A stretch of DNA of 64,000 nt from Amorphophallus konjac (lineage: Eukaryota > Streptophyta > Magnoliopsida > Alismatales > Araceae). Numbering within the stretch: position 1 is the first letter of the stretch; each line of letters begins with the position of its first letter. Of the stretch, positions 47,111-57,911 are shown in pieces. The stretch lies in contig CM040123.1 in assembly GCA_022559845.1 (NCBI GenBank), positions 319,219,933 through 319,283,932 on the forward strand, given 5' to 3'. Under the pieces are notes generated by a model. The model was not told where the DNA came from and made no database searches. It saw only the letters and a program-made list of their open reading frames with translations. Both the position numbers and the translations under genes were made by a program.

Positions 47111-47279
47111 CGATTTTGAGCCCATTGTGAGCATGAGTTGTGGCCCATTTGATTTTCTTCGAGGCCCACGGGCTGTGGAGCCTTTTGTGCTTGATTTCCC
47201 CGGGGGTTTCTTCACTCGGCGCCGTTGTTGATGCTGGGCTGAGCATGACATTTTGGATGTGCAATTTTCGGTGTCCACA

Positions 47280-47298
47280 AATGCCCCCCACCCACGGG
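47280..47298 (-). other. Polypurine tract of element E
   Basis: In element sense GTGGGTGGGGGGCATT directly precedes the LTR start TGTGGACACC. Confidence 0.7.
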
Positions 47299-47359
47299 TA
47301 GCGCAGGCGAAGGATGAGCCGGGCGGTGCCCGTGGGTGTCTTCGTCTCTTCTCTCTTTG

Positions 47360-48440
47360 TCGATGCCGACGATGCGTCGAGAGCTGACCTGGTTTGTTGT
47401 TTGTTGGTCTCTTTGTTAGTGCCGACGGAGCGTCGGGAACTAAAGTAGTATGTTGGTCTCTTGGTCTCGTCATCAGTGCCGACAGTGTGCCGGGAACCGA
47501 AGCAGTTTGTTGTCTCTTTGTCTCTTCATCAGTGCCGACAGGGTGCCGGGAACTGACCTGGTTTGTTGTCTCTTAGTCTATCCATCAGTGCCGACAGGAT
47601 GCCGGGAACTGACATGCTTTGTTGATCTCTTGGTCTCTTCGCCAGAGCCGACGAGATGCCGGGAACCGGCTGGCATGTTTTGTTGATCTCTTGGTCTCTT
47701 CGCCAGTGCCGACGAGATGCCGGGAACTGGCATGTTTTGTCGGTCTCTTGGTCTCTTTGCCAGTGCCGACAAGATGTCGGGAGCTGACCTGGTTTGTTGT
47801 CTCTTAGTCTCTTCATCAGTGCCGACGAGGTGTCGGGGACTGAAGCTTTGTCGGTCTCTTAGTCTCTTCGCCAGTGCCGACAAGATGTCGGGAGCTGACC
47901 TGGTTTGTTGTCTCTTAGTCTCTTCATCAGTGCCGACGGAATGCCGGGAGCTGAAGCAGTGTGTTGTCTCTTCGTCAGTGCCGACGGGGCGCCGGGAACC
48001 GACCTGGCCTCTTGGTCTCTTGGTCTCTTTGTTTCTTCGTCAGTGCCGACAGGATGCCGAGAACTGACATGCTTTTTGTCTCTTAGTCTCTTGGTCTCTT
48101 CGTCAGAGCCGACAGGGTGCCGGGAGCTGACCTGGCTTATTGTTTCCTGGTCTCTTCGTCAGTGCCGACAGGATGCCGGGAACTGACATGCTTTGTTGAT
48201 CTCTTAGTCTCTTCGTCAGTGTCGACAGGGTGCCGAGAACTGACATGCTTTGTTGTCTCTTAGTCTCTTCGTCAGTGTCGACAGGGTGCCGAGAACTGAC
48301 ATGCTTGATTGATCTCTTAGTCTCTTGGTCTCTTTGTCAGTGCTGACAAGATGTCGGGAGCTGACCTGGTTTGTTGTCTCTTGGTCTCTTCGTCAGTGCC
48401 GACAGGATGCCGAGAACTGACATGCTTTGTTGATATCTTC
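47360..48440. repeat. About nineteen tandem units of ~56 bp in the 3' region of E
   Basis: Each unit contains CAGTGCCGACAGGATGCCGGGAACTGAC (or a variant) followed by TGGTTTGTTGTCTCTTAGTCTCTTCGT. Cores begin near 47364, 47421, 47476, 47532, 47588, 47645, 47706 and so on to 48393. Units vary from about 48 to 68 bp. Frames across the array are artefacts of repetition. Confidence 0.88.
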
Positions 48441-48486
48441 GTCTTTTCTTGTTCTTCTTTCTTTTTGTACCATATTACCGATGCAA

Positions 48487-48605
48487 GCGCCCTTTCGGGT
48501 TTTCGCCGGTACCGGCCCCCTCTTGCTTTTGCCCACGCGCCCTTTCGGGTTTTCACGTGGCGGGGTACCCAATTTTGCCCGTAGCGCCCTTTCGGGTTTT
48601 CGCCA
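48487..48605 (+). repeat. Three GCGCCCTTTCGGGTTTTC repeats
   Basis: The 18-base motif starts at 48487, 48537 and 48584. It contains the inverted repeat CCCTTTCGGG and may be a small remnant of a longer array. Confidence 0.75.
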
Positions 48606-48729
48606 CAGCCGGGTTATTGCCATTTTTACCCTTGTCCCGGTGTAGGGACAAGTCCGGCGGGGTATCTCTATTTTTAACCCCATTTTATTTTATTATATAT
48701 ATATATATATATTTTTTTGACGAGTGATA

Positions 48730-49130
48730 TGCAAGTGTCGGCTGGGGCACGAAGCCTTGCGCCGGAAGGTAAGGTTCACTCGTCGGCAAGAATAGAATGC
48801 CAGCGCAACGGGAGAATCTGTGCCGATTCGGACGTAAGGTCCGTAATGGCAATATTGTGCGGAGTGGGTGGCTAGGGCACGGGGCCTTGCGCCGGAAAGG
48901 GACTTATTCGTTGGCAAGGGGCTAATGCCAACGCAAAGGTAGAGATTCTGCCGATCCGGGCGTAGGGCCCGTGATGGCAATTTTGCATGATGGGAGGTGG
49001 CCGAGGCCCGAGGCGACGTGCCAGGGACGGGCTTATTTGTCGGTATGGGAATGGCACCATTGCAGAGGTGGCTGTGTACAGGGGTAAAGTCGTCTTTGCT
49101 GGTGCGGATGCGTATCTGCCCGAGATCGTG
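48730..49130 (+). repeat. Three diverged ~130-bp tandem repeats
   Basis: Units beginning near GGCACGAAGCCTTGCGCCGGAA (48745), GGCACGGGGCCTTGCGCCGGAA (48876) and CGAGGCCCGAGGCGACGTGCC (49005) share the order: Gly-rich GC block, TCGTCGGCAAG/TATTTGTCGG, AATGCCA, then GATCCGG-CGTAGGGCCCGTGATGGCAAT. Confidence 0.75.
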
Positions 49131-49239
49131 GGGATGGGACGTTCTCCGGAGACACCTACTATTGCACGACATTGTCCCACACATTGATACGTGCGAGTAG
49201 ATGGGTAAGAGGATACCAGTATGTATACGCATACATGTG

Positions 49240-49243
<4 letters not shown>

Positions 49244-49294
<51 letters not shown>

Positions 49295-49605
49295 TTTTTT
49301 AATATCATATATATATATATTTCTCTCCTTTTTTATTCCCCCTTTATTTTTATCCCTCCCTTTCCTTTCTTCTTCTTTTTTTTTTCTTTTTATCTCCTTC
49401 TCTTTTATTTTATTTTCCCCATTCTGTTCATTCCCCTCCTTTCCCTCTTCTCTTCTTTTTTCACCCTTTTTTTTCCTTCTCTTTTTTTTATCTTCTCTCT
49501 TCTCCCTTTTTTTTCTCTTTTTTTTTAATTTCCCCATCCGCCTTTTCGTGTCCTCTCTCCTTCTCTTTTTTTTTTATCTCCCTTCTTTTTTTCTTTCTAT
49601 TTCTT
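49244..49605 (+). repeat. (AT)n microsatellite followed by a long pyrimidine tract
   Basis: (TA)n at 49244-49290 is followed by ~290 bp that are almost only C and T on the plus strand (49319-49605), ending just before the TATA box of the antisense gene. Such pyrimidine stretches occur near plant core promoters; the serine/phenylalanine-rich frames here are composition artefacts. Confidence 0.85.
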
Positions 49606-49610
49606 TGCCA

Positions 49611-49617
49611 TATAAAA
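49611..49617 (+). promoter_or_regulatory. TATA box of the antisense gene in E
   Basis: TATAAAA in CCATATAAAAGGGGCGG, directly after the pyrimidine tract and about 1.3 kb before the first coding ATG. It drives the strand opposite to the genomic RNA of E. Confidence 0.6.
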
Positions 49618-49639
49618 GGGGCGGGGGCGGTTCATTCGA

Positions 49640-50902
49640 ACCACCCCCGTTCAAATTCCCCCTCCCTCTTCTCTCTCTTCATCGGGCGCCCCCCCTCCCT
49701 CTTTCGTCTTCCTTCCCCATCTTCTCCGTCGCCGAGCACCGCGATCGCCGCCGTCGCCGTCATCACCGTGGTGAGGGCCCGCCGTGGAGGCGTTCCCCCT
49801 CCGTCTCTCTCTTCCTCTTCCCTTCTCTCCCTTCTCCTCTCTTTTCTCTTTCCTTTCCCCCCTTTTTCTTTGTTCGGGAACGGCAGAGCTCTCCCCCCTT
49901 CTCTCTCTTACTCCCTTCCCCTTCCCTCTCGCTTCTCTTCTCGGCGTGGGAGGGCGTCGGCAAGCGCGGCCGGTGCCGTCGTGGTGAGCGCCGTAGTGCG
50001 CCGGGGAGGCTGCTTCAGGGCGTGCCAGCGAGGGCCTCATGCAGTGGCGTGTCGGGGAAGCGACGTTGGAAGCGTACCGGTGAGGAGGCCTTAGGCCGTG
50101 TCGAGGAAGCAGGCACCAAGCGTGCCGGTGAGGAGGCCTTAGGCCATGTTGGTGAAGGCACGGGGAGCGTGCCGGGGAAGGTGTCGCGGAGCGTGTCGGG
50201 GAAGGTGTCGCTCAGCGTGCCGGTGAGGGGGCCTTAGGCTGTGTCGGTGAGGGCACGAGGAGCGTGCCGGGGAAGGTGTCGCCCAGCGTGCCGGGGAAGG
50301 CAGTTGTGGGCGTACCGGGGAACAAACCTGGCGAGCGTGCCAGGGAAGGCCGAGAGGTGTATCGGCGAAGCCCTCGGGGGCGTGCCGGTGAGGGCCACTG
50401 CAGGGCGTGCCGGCGAAGGCGCTAGCAGGGGCGTGCCGGGGAAGGCACCTGGAGGGTGTGTCGGCGAGGCCACCAGCAGGGGCGTGCCGGCGAAGGCACT
50501 AGCAGGGGCGTGCCGGGGAAGGCACCTGGGGGCGTGCCGGCGAAGGCACTAGCAGGGGCGTGCCGGGGAAGGCACCTGGGGGCGTGCCGGCGAAGGCACT
50601 AGCAGGGGCGTGCCGCCGAGGGGCTTTAGGCGGTATGTGGGGACTTTTAGTTTTAGGGGAGAAGACTCCTTCAACCGGCGGACTTCTGGTGTTGTCTCCC
50701 GGGGCCCACCATGCTTTGTTGGGGCCGTCACTCCTTGTGGACGCGCACCCGTGTTTTCCCTTACGCCTCTGGCCTAGGGGAAACTCTGCCGAAATTTCGT
50801 CAGAAATTGGCAATATTTTGTTCATTTGACTTGTAGTAAAGTTTCTTTGCAGTCCTTTTGCTTGTGATTTGTTCTGATCTTCTTATTTGCATATCTTTGC
50901 AG
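49640..50902 (+). other. Leader of the antisense gene with probable leader intron
   Basis: This GC-rich stretch begins CGTTCAAATTCCCCCTCCC. CATATCTTTGCAG at 50890-50902 is a good splice acceptor placed four bases before the start ATG, so an intron in the leader is likely. Possible donors are GTGAGG at about 49769 and GTATGT at about 50633. Frames inside are not supported. Confidence 0.5.
50010..50635 (+). repeat. GCGTGCCGGGGAAGG minisatellite in the leader region
   Basis: About 25 copies of GCGTGCCGGNGAAGGC with variable spacers. The last part is an exact 50-bp repeat starting at 50481, 50531 and 50581. The core resembles the TGCCGCTGAAGG motif of LTR E. Confidence 0.88.
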
Positions 50903-50906
50903 ACAC

Positions 50907-53900
50907 ATGGCTGCTCCAAGTGGCTCTCCCGCCCCCGCTGCTGCTGTCGGTGCCGACCTCATTCCGCGGGGTCCAGTGCCGGCAATCGCATGGCTCAATG
51001 TGGAGGAGCTAGACCGAGAGCACGCAGAAATAGCCGCTTTGGCAGAGTCATCTGAGTCCGACGGGGAGACCATGGATTTCCAGAGGCTTGCCCGAGTTGA
51101 CAGTGGCTTCACATTTGACCGGGTCACCGGGGAGTACAGGAAGGACTTCCCGAAGGATAGGCACCTTGTTCGATTCCTGAAGCACCTGCGCTCCCGAGAG
51201 GGGCGAGACTTTCGCACTATAAAAGCCGTTGAGCGGGCCATCCTGCATGCCCGGGACAGTCTATTGTACAGCGTCCCCAGGAGCATTCCGATGTATCTGG
51301 TGGGAGAAGCCCGGGAATGGAAGCCGGTCCTGGGGATCGAAGGGGTGCTGCCGGCTGAAGATAAATTGGTGCGAGCCCCTCAGTTCACGCCAGCAAGGTG
51401 GGACATGTCTGCGGGGAAGGTGCATGGCGAGTCGCCCCGATTTGGTTTATTCCTGGCTCCCCTGAAATGGGGTTATAGGGAGGAGCCGTTCATATTGGAC
51501 TGTTTGGCCATCAGGTTCAAGTACGAACTATCACTGGGCTGGTTCGGGGAGCTGAAGCTTCAAGACGCCCACAGCTTCCGAGAAGGGGCGGTGGAGTTCA
51601 CGGAATATGTACTGTTCAACTACGCCCCGTTGCTGGTCCGAGTTGGCATCTATCACAGCGTGTACGCTTCCCGGTATGGTTATCCCATCTCCAAGGGTCT
51701 CTGTTGCGGTATGATAGAAGTATTTAGTGCGGAGACCAATACCTTCTACACGGCAGAGGGAGAGACCTCACTTGATTTGTGGAGCCTAAGCCAGCTGAGC
51801 GGCTTGCCCATTGACGGGGAGCCTTATGAAGAAGTATGCCTCCCGGACTTGATCAAAGACGAGACTAACGGGGACGGCTATTATTCTTGGGGTATTCATA
51901 CCGGTACCTGATGAAGGCGTACCGGGAGCTGTACCAGCTGTCGCACAAGGGGAAGCAGCCCGCCCGTGGGGATAGGAAACGGGTGCGTATGGCGGTATGG
52001 CTGGAATATTTCTATGATGGGCTGAAGCAGTATGAAGATTTTCCTTGCGTTGGCACCGCTGTTGCTCGCAAGAAACGTGCGAAGCCCAAGCATGATGTGA
52101 AGATCCCCTCCAGGGGACGTCGGAGCGGGGCCAATCCGATGGGGGTCGACCCACAAACTCACTGTGCCGCCTATCTGACGTACTGGCTGTGTTCATTTGC
52201 CATGCCGTACGGGGACGAGACCGTGATCCGGCCAGATGCCATCTACCCGGCGTGCCAGATGGCGTGGGGTGTCAAACTTTCTCTGTGCCCGGCGGCGCTC
52301 TGTTTGATTTACAAGGCCCTGGGAGACATCAGCACGCACCAGTTCCCGAGGCAGGCCCGGTACGTGTGCCCACTGCATTTCTTCAACGCGTGGGTTTGTT
52401 CACTGTTTCCGGAGTTCGCCCCGCGAGTCCTTCAGGATTGGGGGCTGGTGCCGAGGATGCTGGAGTTCGCGAGTGCAGAGCCGGCTTCCACTTCCATGCG
52501 GATGTATGATATTCGGGGCCGGTTGACCACGGTTCCCCGGGATGCAGCCGGTACCATTCATTTCTGGACGCTGGCCGCACATTCAAGCCCCCTCGTGAAT
52601 AATAAGAGGGAATGCAAGGATGACCAGGTGGAGAGGTATGTCCACCCTATCAGCCAGGAAAACGTGGTGCGCCCGTTGCTGGAGCCCGAGCTGAGGGATT
52701 GGGCGCTGGCTATCCGCCCGAGCGTGTTGGTGTTCCGGAAGGGAGACAACGTACTGCTGGAGCCGTATTACCCCTTCCGATTTGGCCGCAACTTCGGGTA
52801 TGACCAGCATATCCCTGCTTATCATGCGCAATTCGGCTTGCCTTCGCGGAACGTCCGGGGAAGTGCGGTCGCCGAGCACGCTAGAAGCTGGTGGGACTTC
52901 TTCCACCGGGCGGACTCTGCCTCCTTCAGGGTGCCAGCCCCGGGTCGCGTGCCCCGAGTGACCGAAGACTATATAAAGTGGTGGAATGCCCGGACGGCTT
53001 TCTATCGGTTGCACAAGACCGATTGTTGGGATGGCGCCGAAAGGAGATTCCTTAGCCGGCAACCGGTGCCAGTACTTGACATTGAGCCAGATCATCTTCT
53101 TCGGCTCAAGAACAGGCAAGAGAAGGAGGTGGCGACATATATGATAGCTCGTCGGGAAGCCCGGGATAGGAGGCCGACGCCGAAAGTGGAGCTGCCTCCA
53201 GTGGCGAAGGACAGCTATCAGAAGACGCTGAGGGATCTGTGCCGGGTAGGGAGCGACCGTCTGGACCTCATCAATTATCCATTCCCCATAGAGGAAGAGG
53301 GGACTCCCGCCAAGAGCTGGCGTCCGGAGAGAGACTTGGCCTGCCTGTATCGCACGTTCATGAGGCGGGAGGAGAGGAAGCCCGAGAATTACAAGGATAC
53401 CACGTGGCTATATATCCTCCTCCGGGTGAATGGGATGAAGATTGAAGATGTGACGGCCTCCATCCTGGGCAAGCGCCTGCACATCCCTTATTATTATGCT
53501 GATGGGTGGGGCATGGACCACTTCAATCTTTTCTGTCACCTTTCTTCCAAGAAACATGCGGATCTGGCCAACCTCACGGACCGGTGTCAAACTATTGAGG
53601 ACGTTTGTTGGCTAGTCCGGGAGGCGGCACGTCGGGACAAGGAGATATCCCTGAGCTACTGGCCGATCACGCTGCGGCTGTACACTGGCCCTCATGGTAT
53701 TCAGTTCCCTCTTGCTCTTCGGTTTTGTCCCTCAGCGCTGCGGCTTTCGCGGTGAGTTAGGTACTAATGGTATATGCATGTTCGTTCTTTCCCCTCTTTT
53801 CTTTGCAGACCATCCCGACAGCACGCAGATGGCCACGTACCGGAACCTCCTCCGGCTGGTGAAGAAGCCTGCGTATTTTGAAGCCGCGCCGCTGGCCCCG

Positions 53901-56671
53901 ACCACGGCTCCTTTGCCTAAGGCTGCGAAGAGGCCCCGGGCTAAATCGCCTGTGAAGAAGGCGGTGGACGCCGCCAAGGCGGCTAAGCAGCGGGATACAA
54001 AGCGGAGGAAGACAGAAACGGCTAAGGCTTCGACGGCTGTTCCTCTGGCGCCACTAGTCCCGTCTTTCGAGGAATTCGAAGCTGCCCGTCCCGAGCCAGG
54101 TCAACCTGCCGGTCAGTGTTCCCGATCATTAGTGTGCCTTTTGAATCTCCCCCCCCTTTTATTTTGGAGTGGAGTCTTGACACCTGGATACTTCTTTTGT
54201 CTCAGCTTCTATGGAGAGCCCATGCCCTCGCCTGACATGGGTGAAGTTGCGGTCCCGGCAGAGGCGACCCCGGCGGCGGCTCCGCTCCCTTGCCGCAGGC
54301 AACGGGAAGGCCCCGGGCACAGTCGCCCGTTAAGAAGGCACTGGCTGCTGCCAAGATGGCCGGGCGAGAGACGGTAAAACGGCGGCGAACCGAGGCATCC
54401 CCGGCTCCGACGGCAGCCCTGCCGATGGCCCCCGTCTTGTCCTTCGAAGAATTCGAAGCCACGCGGACCGAACCGAGCCACGAAGCTGGTGAGATTCATC
54501 GGCCGCCCGTGTCGTCTGTGGTCGACCGGCCTCCCGAGTTGGCCTCGGCTTCGCGCATGGCGACGATGCGCTTCTATCTCACGGGCGAGGGTACGGTCGG
54601 GACTCCCGAGAAGGCGTTGCCTGTTGAGGAAGCCCGCGGGTCATCTCGTGTCGCAGGAACTGAAGGGGGTAAATATTTTCGACTACACGGTTAGCTCCCC
54701 CCCTTTTTGTCCTAGGGGCCAGTAGATTCACCCTGGCTTATCTTCTTTTGCATGACAGGCGTTGCTGCGGTGGCCACCGAGTCATTGGGGCCTGATCCCG
54801 ACCTCCCGACGACGTTGATATATGTGAGGAGGAAGAAGATCGGAGCGCGAGCCTCGCCTAGCCCGAGGGAGGACGTGCTGGGCAGAGACTCTGAGGTGGA
54901 AGCTCCTCTGCCGGTCCAGGCCGAGCCGACGGCGGTCGAGTCTCCGTCTGGGGAAGAGGTAGATTACAACTACTCTTCCGACGAAGTAGCTCCTGACGAG
55001 GGCGTGTCCGGGGCATCGGAGCCGCCCGAGCCGGCCTTCGGGGCCCCCTTACTTGCTGGCTCCTCGAGCCTCGTGGGGAAGACCGCTGTGAGTGTGAGCT
55101 TGTTTGGGCCGGCTCTCCCTTTCCTTTTTTTTGTGATTGACTGACGACCTTATCCCCCCCCTTTTTCTTTAGGATTTTCGAGAACCGGCCGAACTTGAGA
55201 TCACAGAGGAGGCTGCCCCGGCTGCGCTGATCGACCGCCCAACGGGAGCCGATGCCGTCATGGGCAAATTGGCTCTTTTACTCGACGCCCTTCGAGAGGA
55301 AATGCCCGCGGAGCCCTCCGGTACTACCAGAGCGGCGGGCGAGCCTCTGGAGGAGGGGGAGATCGCGCCTGAAGGTAGCATCATCCCAGCGGCCAAGGTG
55401 AGTATGCGGGCTCCACGGTCTCCCTTTTGCATGGTTTATTTTAGATGGCGAATAGCTGATTCCCATTCCCATGGTCAGGCGATGCCGATATCGGGGAAGG
55501 CGCCTGGTCGTATCCGGAAGGCAGTGGCCAAGCGGAGACCGAGCATTGGCCCGATAGCGGTGAGGGGCCGGCTCCAGTCTTGGGCTTGGAGAGAGAGAGA
55601 CTGGCTGCGCTCGTGGAAGCGGGACGTTTACCCCAGCTGGTGGTTCCGCTTCCGCCCTTCCCGAAACTCCCGGCTCAGATGGAGGACCCGCTCTTGCAGC
55701 AGATATTTGCGGGGCTCCGTGCGCATCTGGAGGGATCTCAGCCGCGAGCGAGGAGTTCATGGGTGACGGCTTCGGGCCTGGCCTTACTCGAAGCTCCTCC
55801 TCTAGCCGAGGTAACGGCCCCTGCACCCCTGCCCCTTGGAGGAGTGGCAGAGTCGGGCCAGACGGAGGCAGAGGGGGCAGGTGACCTCCAAACGATGGGG
55901 GCACCGGAGGCTTCGGCAATGGTCTTTTCCTTTCCCCAGGCAATGGTCGGCCAAGAGTCTCTCGTCGAGCTACGCCGGCCGGGCGACTTGACCCTCGCCC
56001 TTCCTTCATCTTCAGTGGCGGCAGATACCGACCTGTGGGCAGAGGTGGACAGCACCGTGGAATTCACCCCTCCGGTCGTGCCCTCAGTTAGTCACACGTC
56101 CTCAGAAGCGCCAGTCCGTCAGATGCTGATCACTTTACGGACGATGCTTCTCGCCGATGCTTCTCTGTCGTATCGGGAGGTGCATACCATCGTGACGCAA
56201 TTAACGGGGGCGCTGCAAGTGCTTGGCTGTCCGCTGGGGGAATGGTCACGGCGGGTCTTGCTATTATTGAAATATGTCAAGCGCCGCGAGTTCCTGGAGA
56301 CCCAGGCTCCTGACGAACGCGCCGCCCTTGATGCTCAGGCAGACGAATATCTGCAGGCCCTAAAGGCCCGACGCGACAGTAGAGAACGCCACGGAAAGGC
56401 CCTAGAGGAAGGCGAAGGCAGCGTTCGTTCCTTCAAGAACCGGATCGAGAAGCTGGAGGGCTATCTCGCTGCGGCTAAACTTGGCCTCGCCGAGGCGGAA
56501 GGGGCGGTGGCAGAGGAGAGGGAAGCTCTTGCCGTTGCCGACGTTGAAATGGCGTCCGTCGAAGCGGAGCTCGCCCGTCTTGAGGGATTGAGGGGCCGAC
56601 TGCGCGATATGACGAACTTCCCTTGCGTCGGGATCCTCCCCCTCGAGGACATCTTCAGGGACATCGACTGA
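50907..56671 (+). CDS. Antisense plant-mobile-domain (PMD) protein gene inside element E, six exons, two frame breaks
   Basis: Model: 50907-53696, 53809-54111, ~54206-54668, 54759-55087, 55173-55374 and 55479-56671, with GT...AG introns of 85-112 bp; phases agree at the first, third, fourth and fifth junctions, while the second needs a shift or another acceptor. Exon 1 encodes a PMD: FTEYVLFNYAPLLVRVGIY, ETNTFYTAEGETSLDLWSLS, LSGLPIDGEPYEEV, then AAYLTYWLCSFAMP and MAWGVKLSLCPAALCLIYKAL. PMD proteins occur in plant transposons and in host silencing factors such as MAIN/MAIL1. Exons 2 and 3 carry duplicated basic, NLS-like segments (KRPRAKSPVKKA and GRPRAQSPVKKA, each ending in a FEEFEA motif). 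The last exon ends in a coiled coil (~56280-56630). Frame breaks lie in a G4 run (51889-51892) and near 54285. Biochemical role unknown. Confidence 0.72.
53809..54668 (+). repeat. Duplicated basic exon pair in the PMD gene
   Basis: Exon 2 (53809-54111) and exon 3 (~54206-54668) share the order: alanine/proline lead-in, RPRA-SPVKKA, a K/R-rich stretch (AKQRDTKRRKTE; AGRETVKRRRTE), PLAP or PMAP, SFEEFEA-R-EP, then a splice site or GEI. The intron between them is 94 bp. Confidence 0.75.
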
Positions 56672-57150
56672 GCGTTGCATCCCTTAATTTCTCTTTCTTT
56701 TTTTTGAATGTAACACAGGGGTATGCCCCGCAGCACATGTAGTTTGATCCTCTTTTGAATAGAGCAAAGCATTTATGATTTCACGCGTTCCTGGTGTATG
56801 CATTTATCCCGGAGGGAGCTTTCCCACCCCTCTTTCTCTTCCGTGCATATTGTTTTCTCCTTCCTCTTCCCTCGCTCTTGTATCTTTCCCCCCTTTTCGT
56901 GTAGGGGCCCATTGGCAGGGTATGAGTCTTTGCGGGGATTCACTTTGGAAGGACCAGGCAGGGACCCATGTCAGGGTACAGGAGAGTGCTCGCCTTCCCA
57001 GGGGGAGGACGAGGGGACCACTCCACCATACCGAACGGGCAACTCCCTGGTTTTGCCGCAATATTGGAAGCGCGTGCTGGTCTCGAGTGAGGGGTACTTG
57101 GCCAGAGACCCCTTTTGCCGTTCAGAGGTGGCAGATAGAAAGGTCCGTTT
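56672..57150 (+). other. 3' flank of the antisense gene
   Basis: After the TGA there is a T-rich stretch (56690-56707) and an AATAGA-like signal near 56757, suitable for plant polyadenylation but unproven. No gene is recognised up to the 76-bp array. Confidence 0.35.
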
Positions 57151-57535
57151 AGTCAGTGACTTAGACGGGAGGTCTGATCCAAAGGGGTGCTCGCCCCCCG
57201 GGGAGGATGGAGAGAAGAGTTCGTCTAGTCAATGACCCGGACGTGAGGTCTAAGCCAAAGGGGTACTCTCCGCCCGGGAAGGACGGAGAGAAGAGTTTGT
57301 CTAGTCAATGACCCGGACGTGAGGTCCGAGCCAAAGGGGTACTCACCGCCCGGGGAGGACGGAGAGAAGAGTTTGTCTAGTCAATGACCCGGACGTGAGG
57401 TCCGAGCCAAAGGGGTACTCACCGCCCGGGAAGGACGGAGAGAAGAGTTTGTCTAGTCAATGACCCGGACGTGAGGTCCGAGCCAAAGGGGCACTCACCG
57501 CCCGGGAAGGACGGAGAGAAGAGTTTGTTTCTTTC
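57150..57535. repeat. 76-bp tandem repeat, about five copies
   Basis: TCAATGACCCGGACGTGAGG recurs at 57229, 57305, 57381 and 57457, an exact 76-bp period. A more diverged unit precedes it (TCAGTGACTTAGACGGGAGG, ~57153). Each unit includes CCAAAGGGGTACTCACCGCCC and GGACGGAGAGAAGAGTTTGT. It lies between pol and the antisense gene. Confidence 0.9.
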
Positions 57536-57599
57536 TTTTTAAATCAATTTTGGTACCCCCGCTGATGCGGGGCGGTGACTGGAAATGGGGGGCGTCCCC

Positions 57600-57840
57600 C
57601 TTTCTGGCTTCTCTTTTTTTTCTCTTTTTTTTTCTTTTTTTTTCTCTTTTTTTTCTCTTCTTTTTTTTCTCTTCTTTTTTTTTGCTTCTTCTTTCTTTCT
57701 CTTTCCAATTTTTTCTTCTTTTTTTTTGCTTCTTCTCTCTTCCTCTTTCCATTTTTTTGCTTCTTCTTTTTTGTCTTTCTCTTTTTTTTTGCTTCTTCTT
57801 TCTTTCTCTTTCTATTCCTTTCTTCCCTTTTTCGGGAACC
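57600..57840 (+). repeat. Pyrimidine-rich (CTTTTT)n tract
   Basis: About 240 bp of almost pure C/T with repeated TTTTTTTTGCTTCTTC blocks. In element sense it is a purine-rich tract just after the pol stop. Confidence 0.85.
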
Positions 57841-57911
57841 CGGCTGGTGGCCAAATCATTCGGACATTAATCACGCAAATCCGCCCCAAAATGGGGCGAA
57901 GAGTAATATTA

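Larger units (their letters stand above)
43750..47279 (-). repeat. 3' LTR of element E
   Basis: Plus-strand ends are TGTGGAC (43750) and GTCCACA (47279), a 7-bp inverted pair. The right end is directly followed by the purine tract in element sense. The ~3.5-kb length is usual for Tat elements. It holds three clusters of a TGCCGCTGAAGG-type repeat and a minus-strand TATA box. Frames such as 46066-46944 reflect repeats. The left end has no visible partner for a target duplication, because the other end is outside the window. Confidence 0.72.

Noticed and set aside
46612..47169. Minus-strand frame with repeated GTPP-type peptides
   Set aside because: Created by the 24-30-bp repeat units; other frames over the same units are open as well.
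47378..48440. Several frames with repeated VPTGCRELT-like peptides
   Set aside because: They are translations of the 56-bp tandem array in different frames on both strands, with no conserved frame.
49221..50237. Long plus-strand frame rich in Ser, Phe and Leu
   Set aside because: It runs through an (AT)n run, a C/T tract and a GC minisatellite; stop-free length is explained by low-complexity composition, and it overlaps the likely core promoter.
55260..55766. Alternative long frame 3 across the last intron of the PMD gene
   Set aside because: It contains Trp/Arg-rich sequence after the intron, whereas splicing at 55374/55479 gives a phase-consistent continuation into the longer frame ending at 56671.
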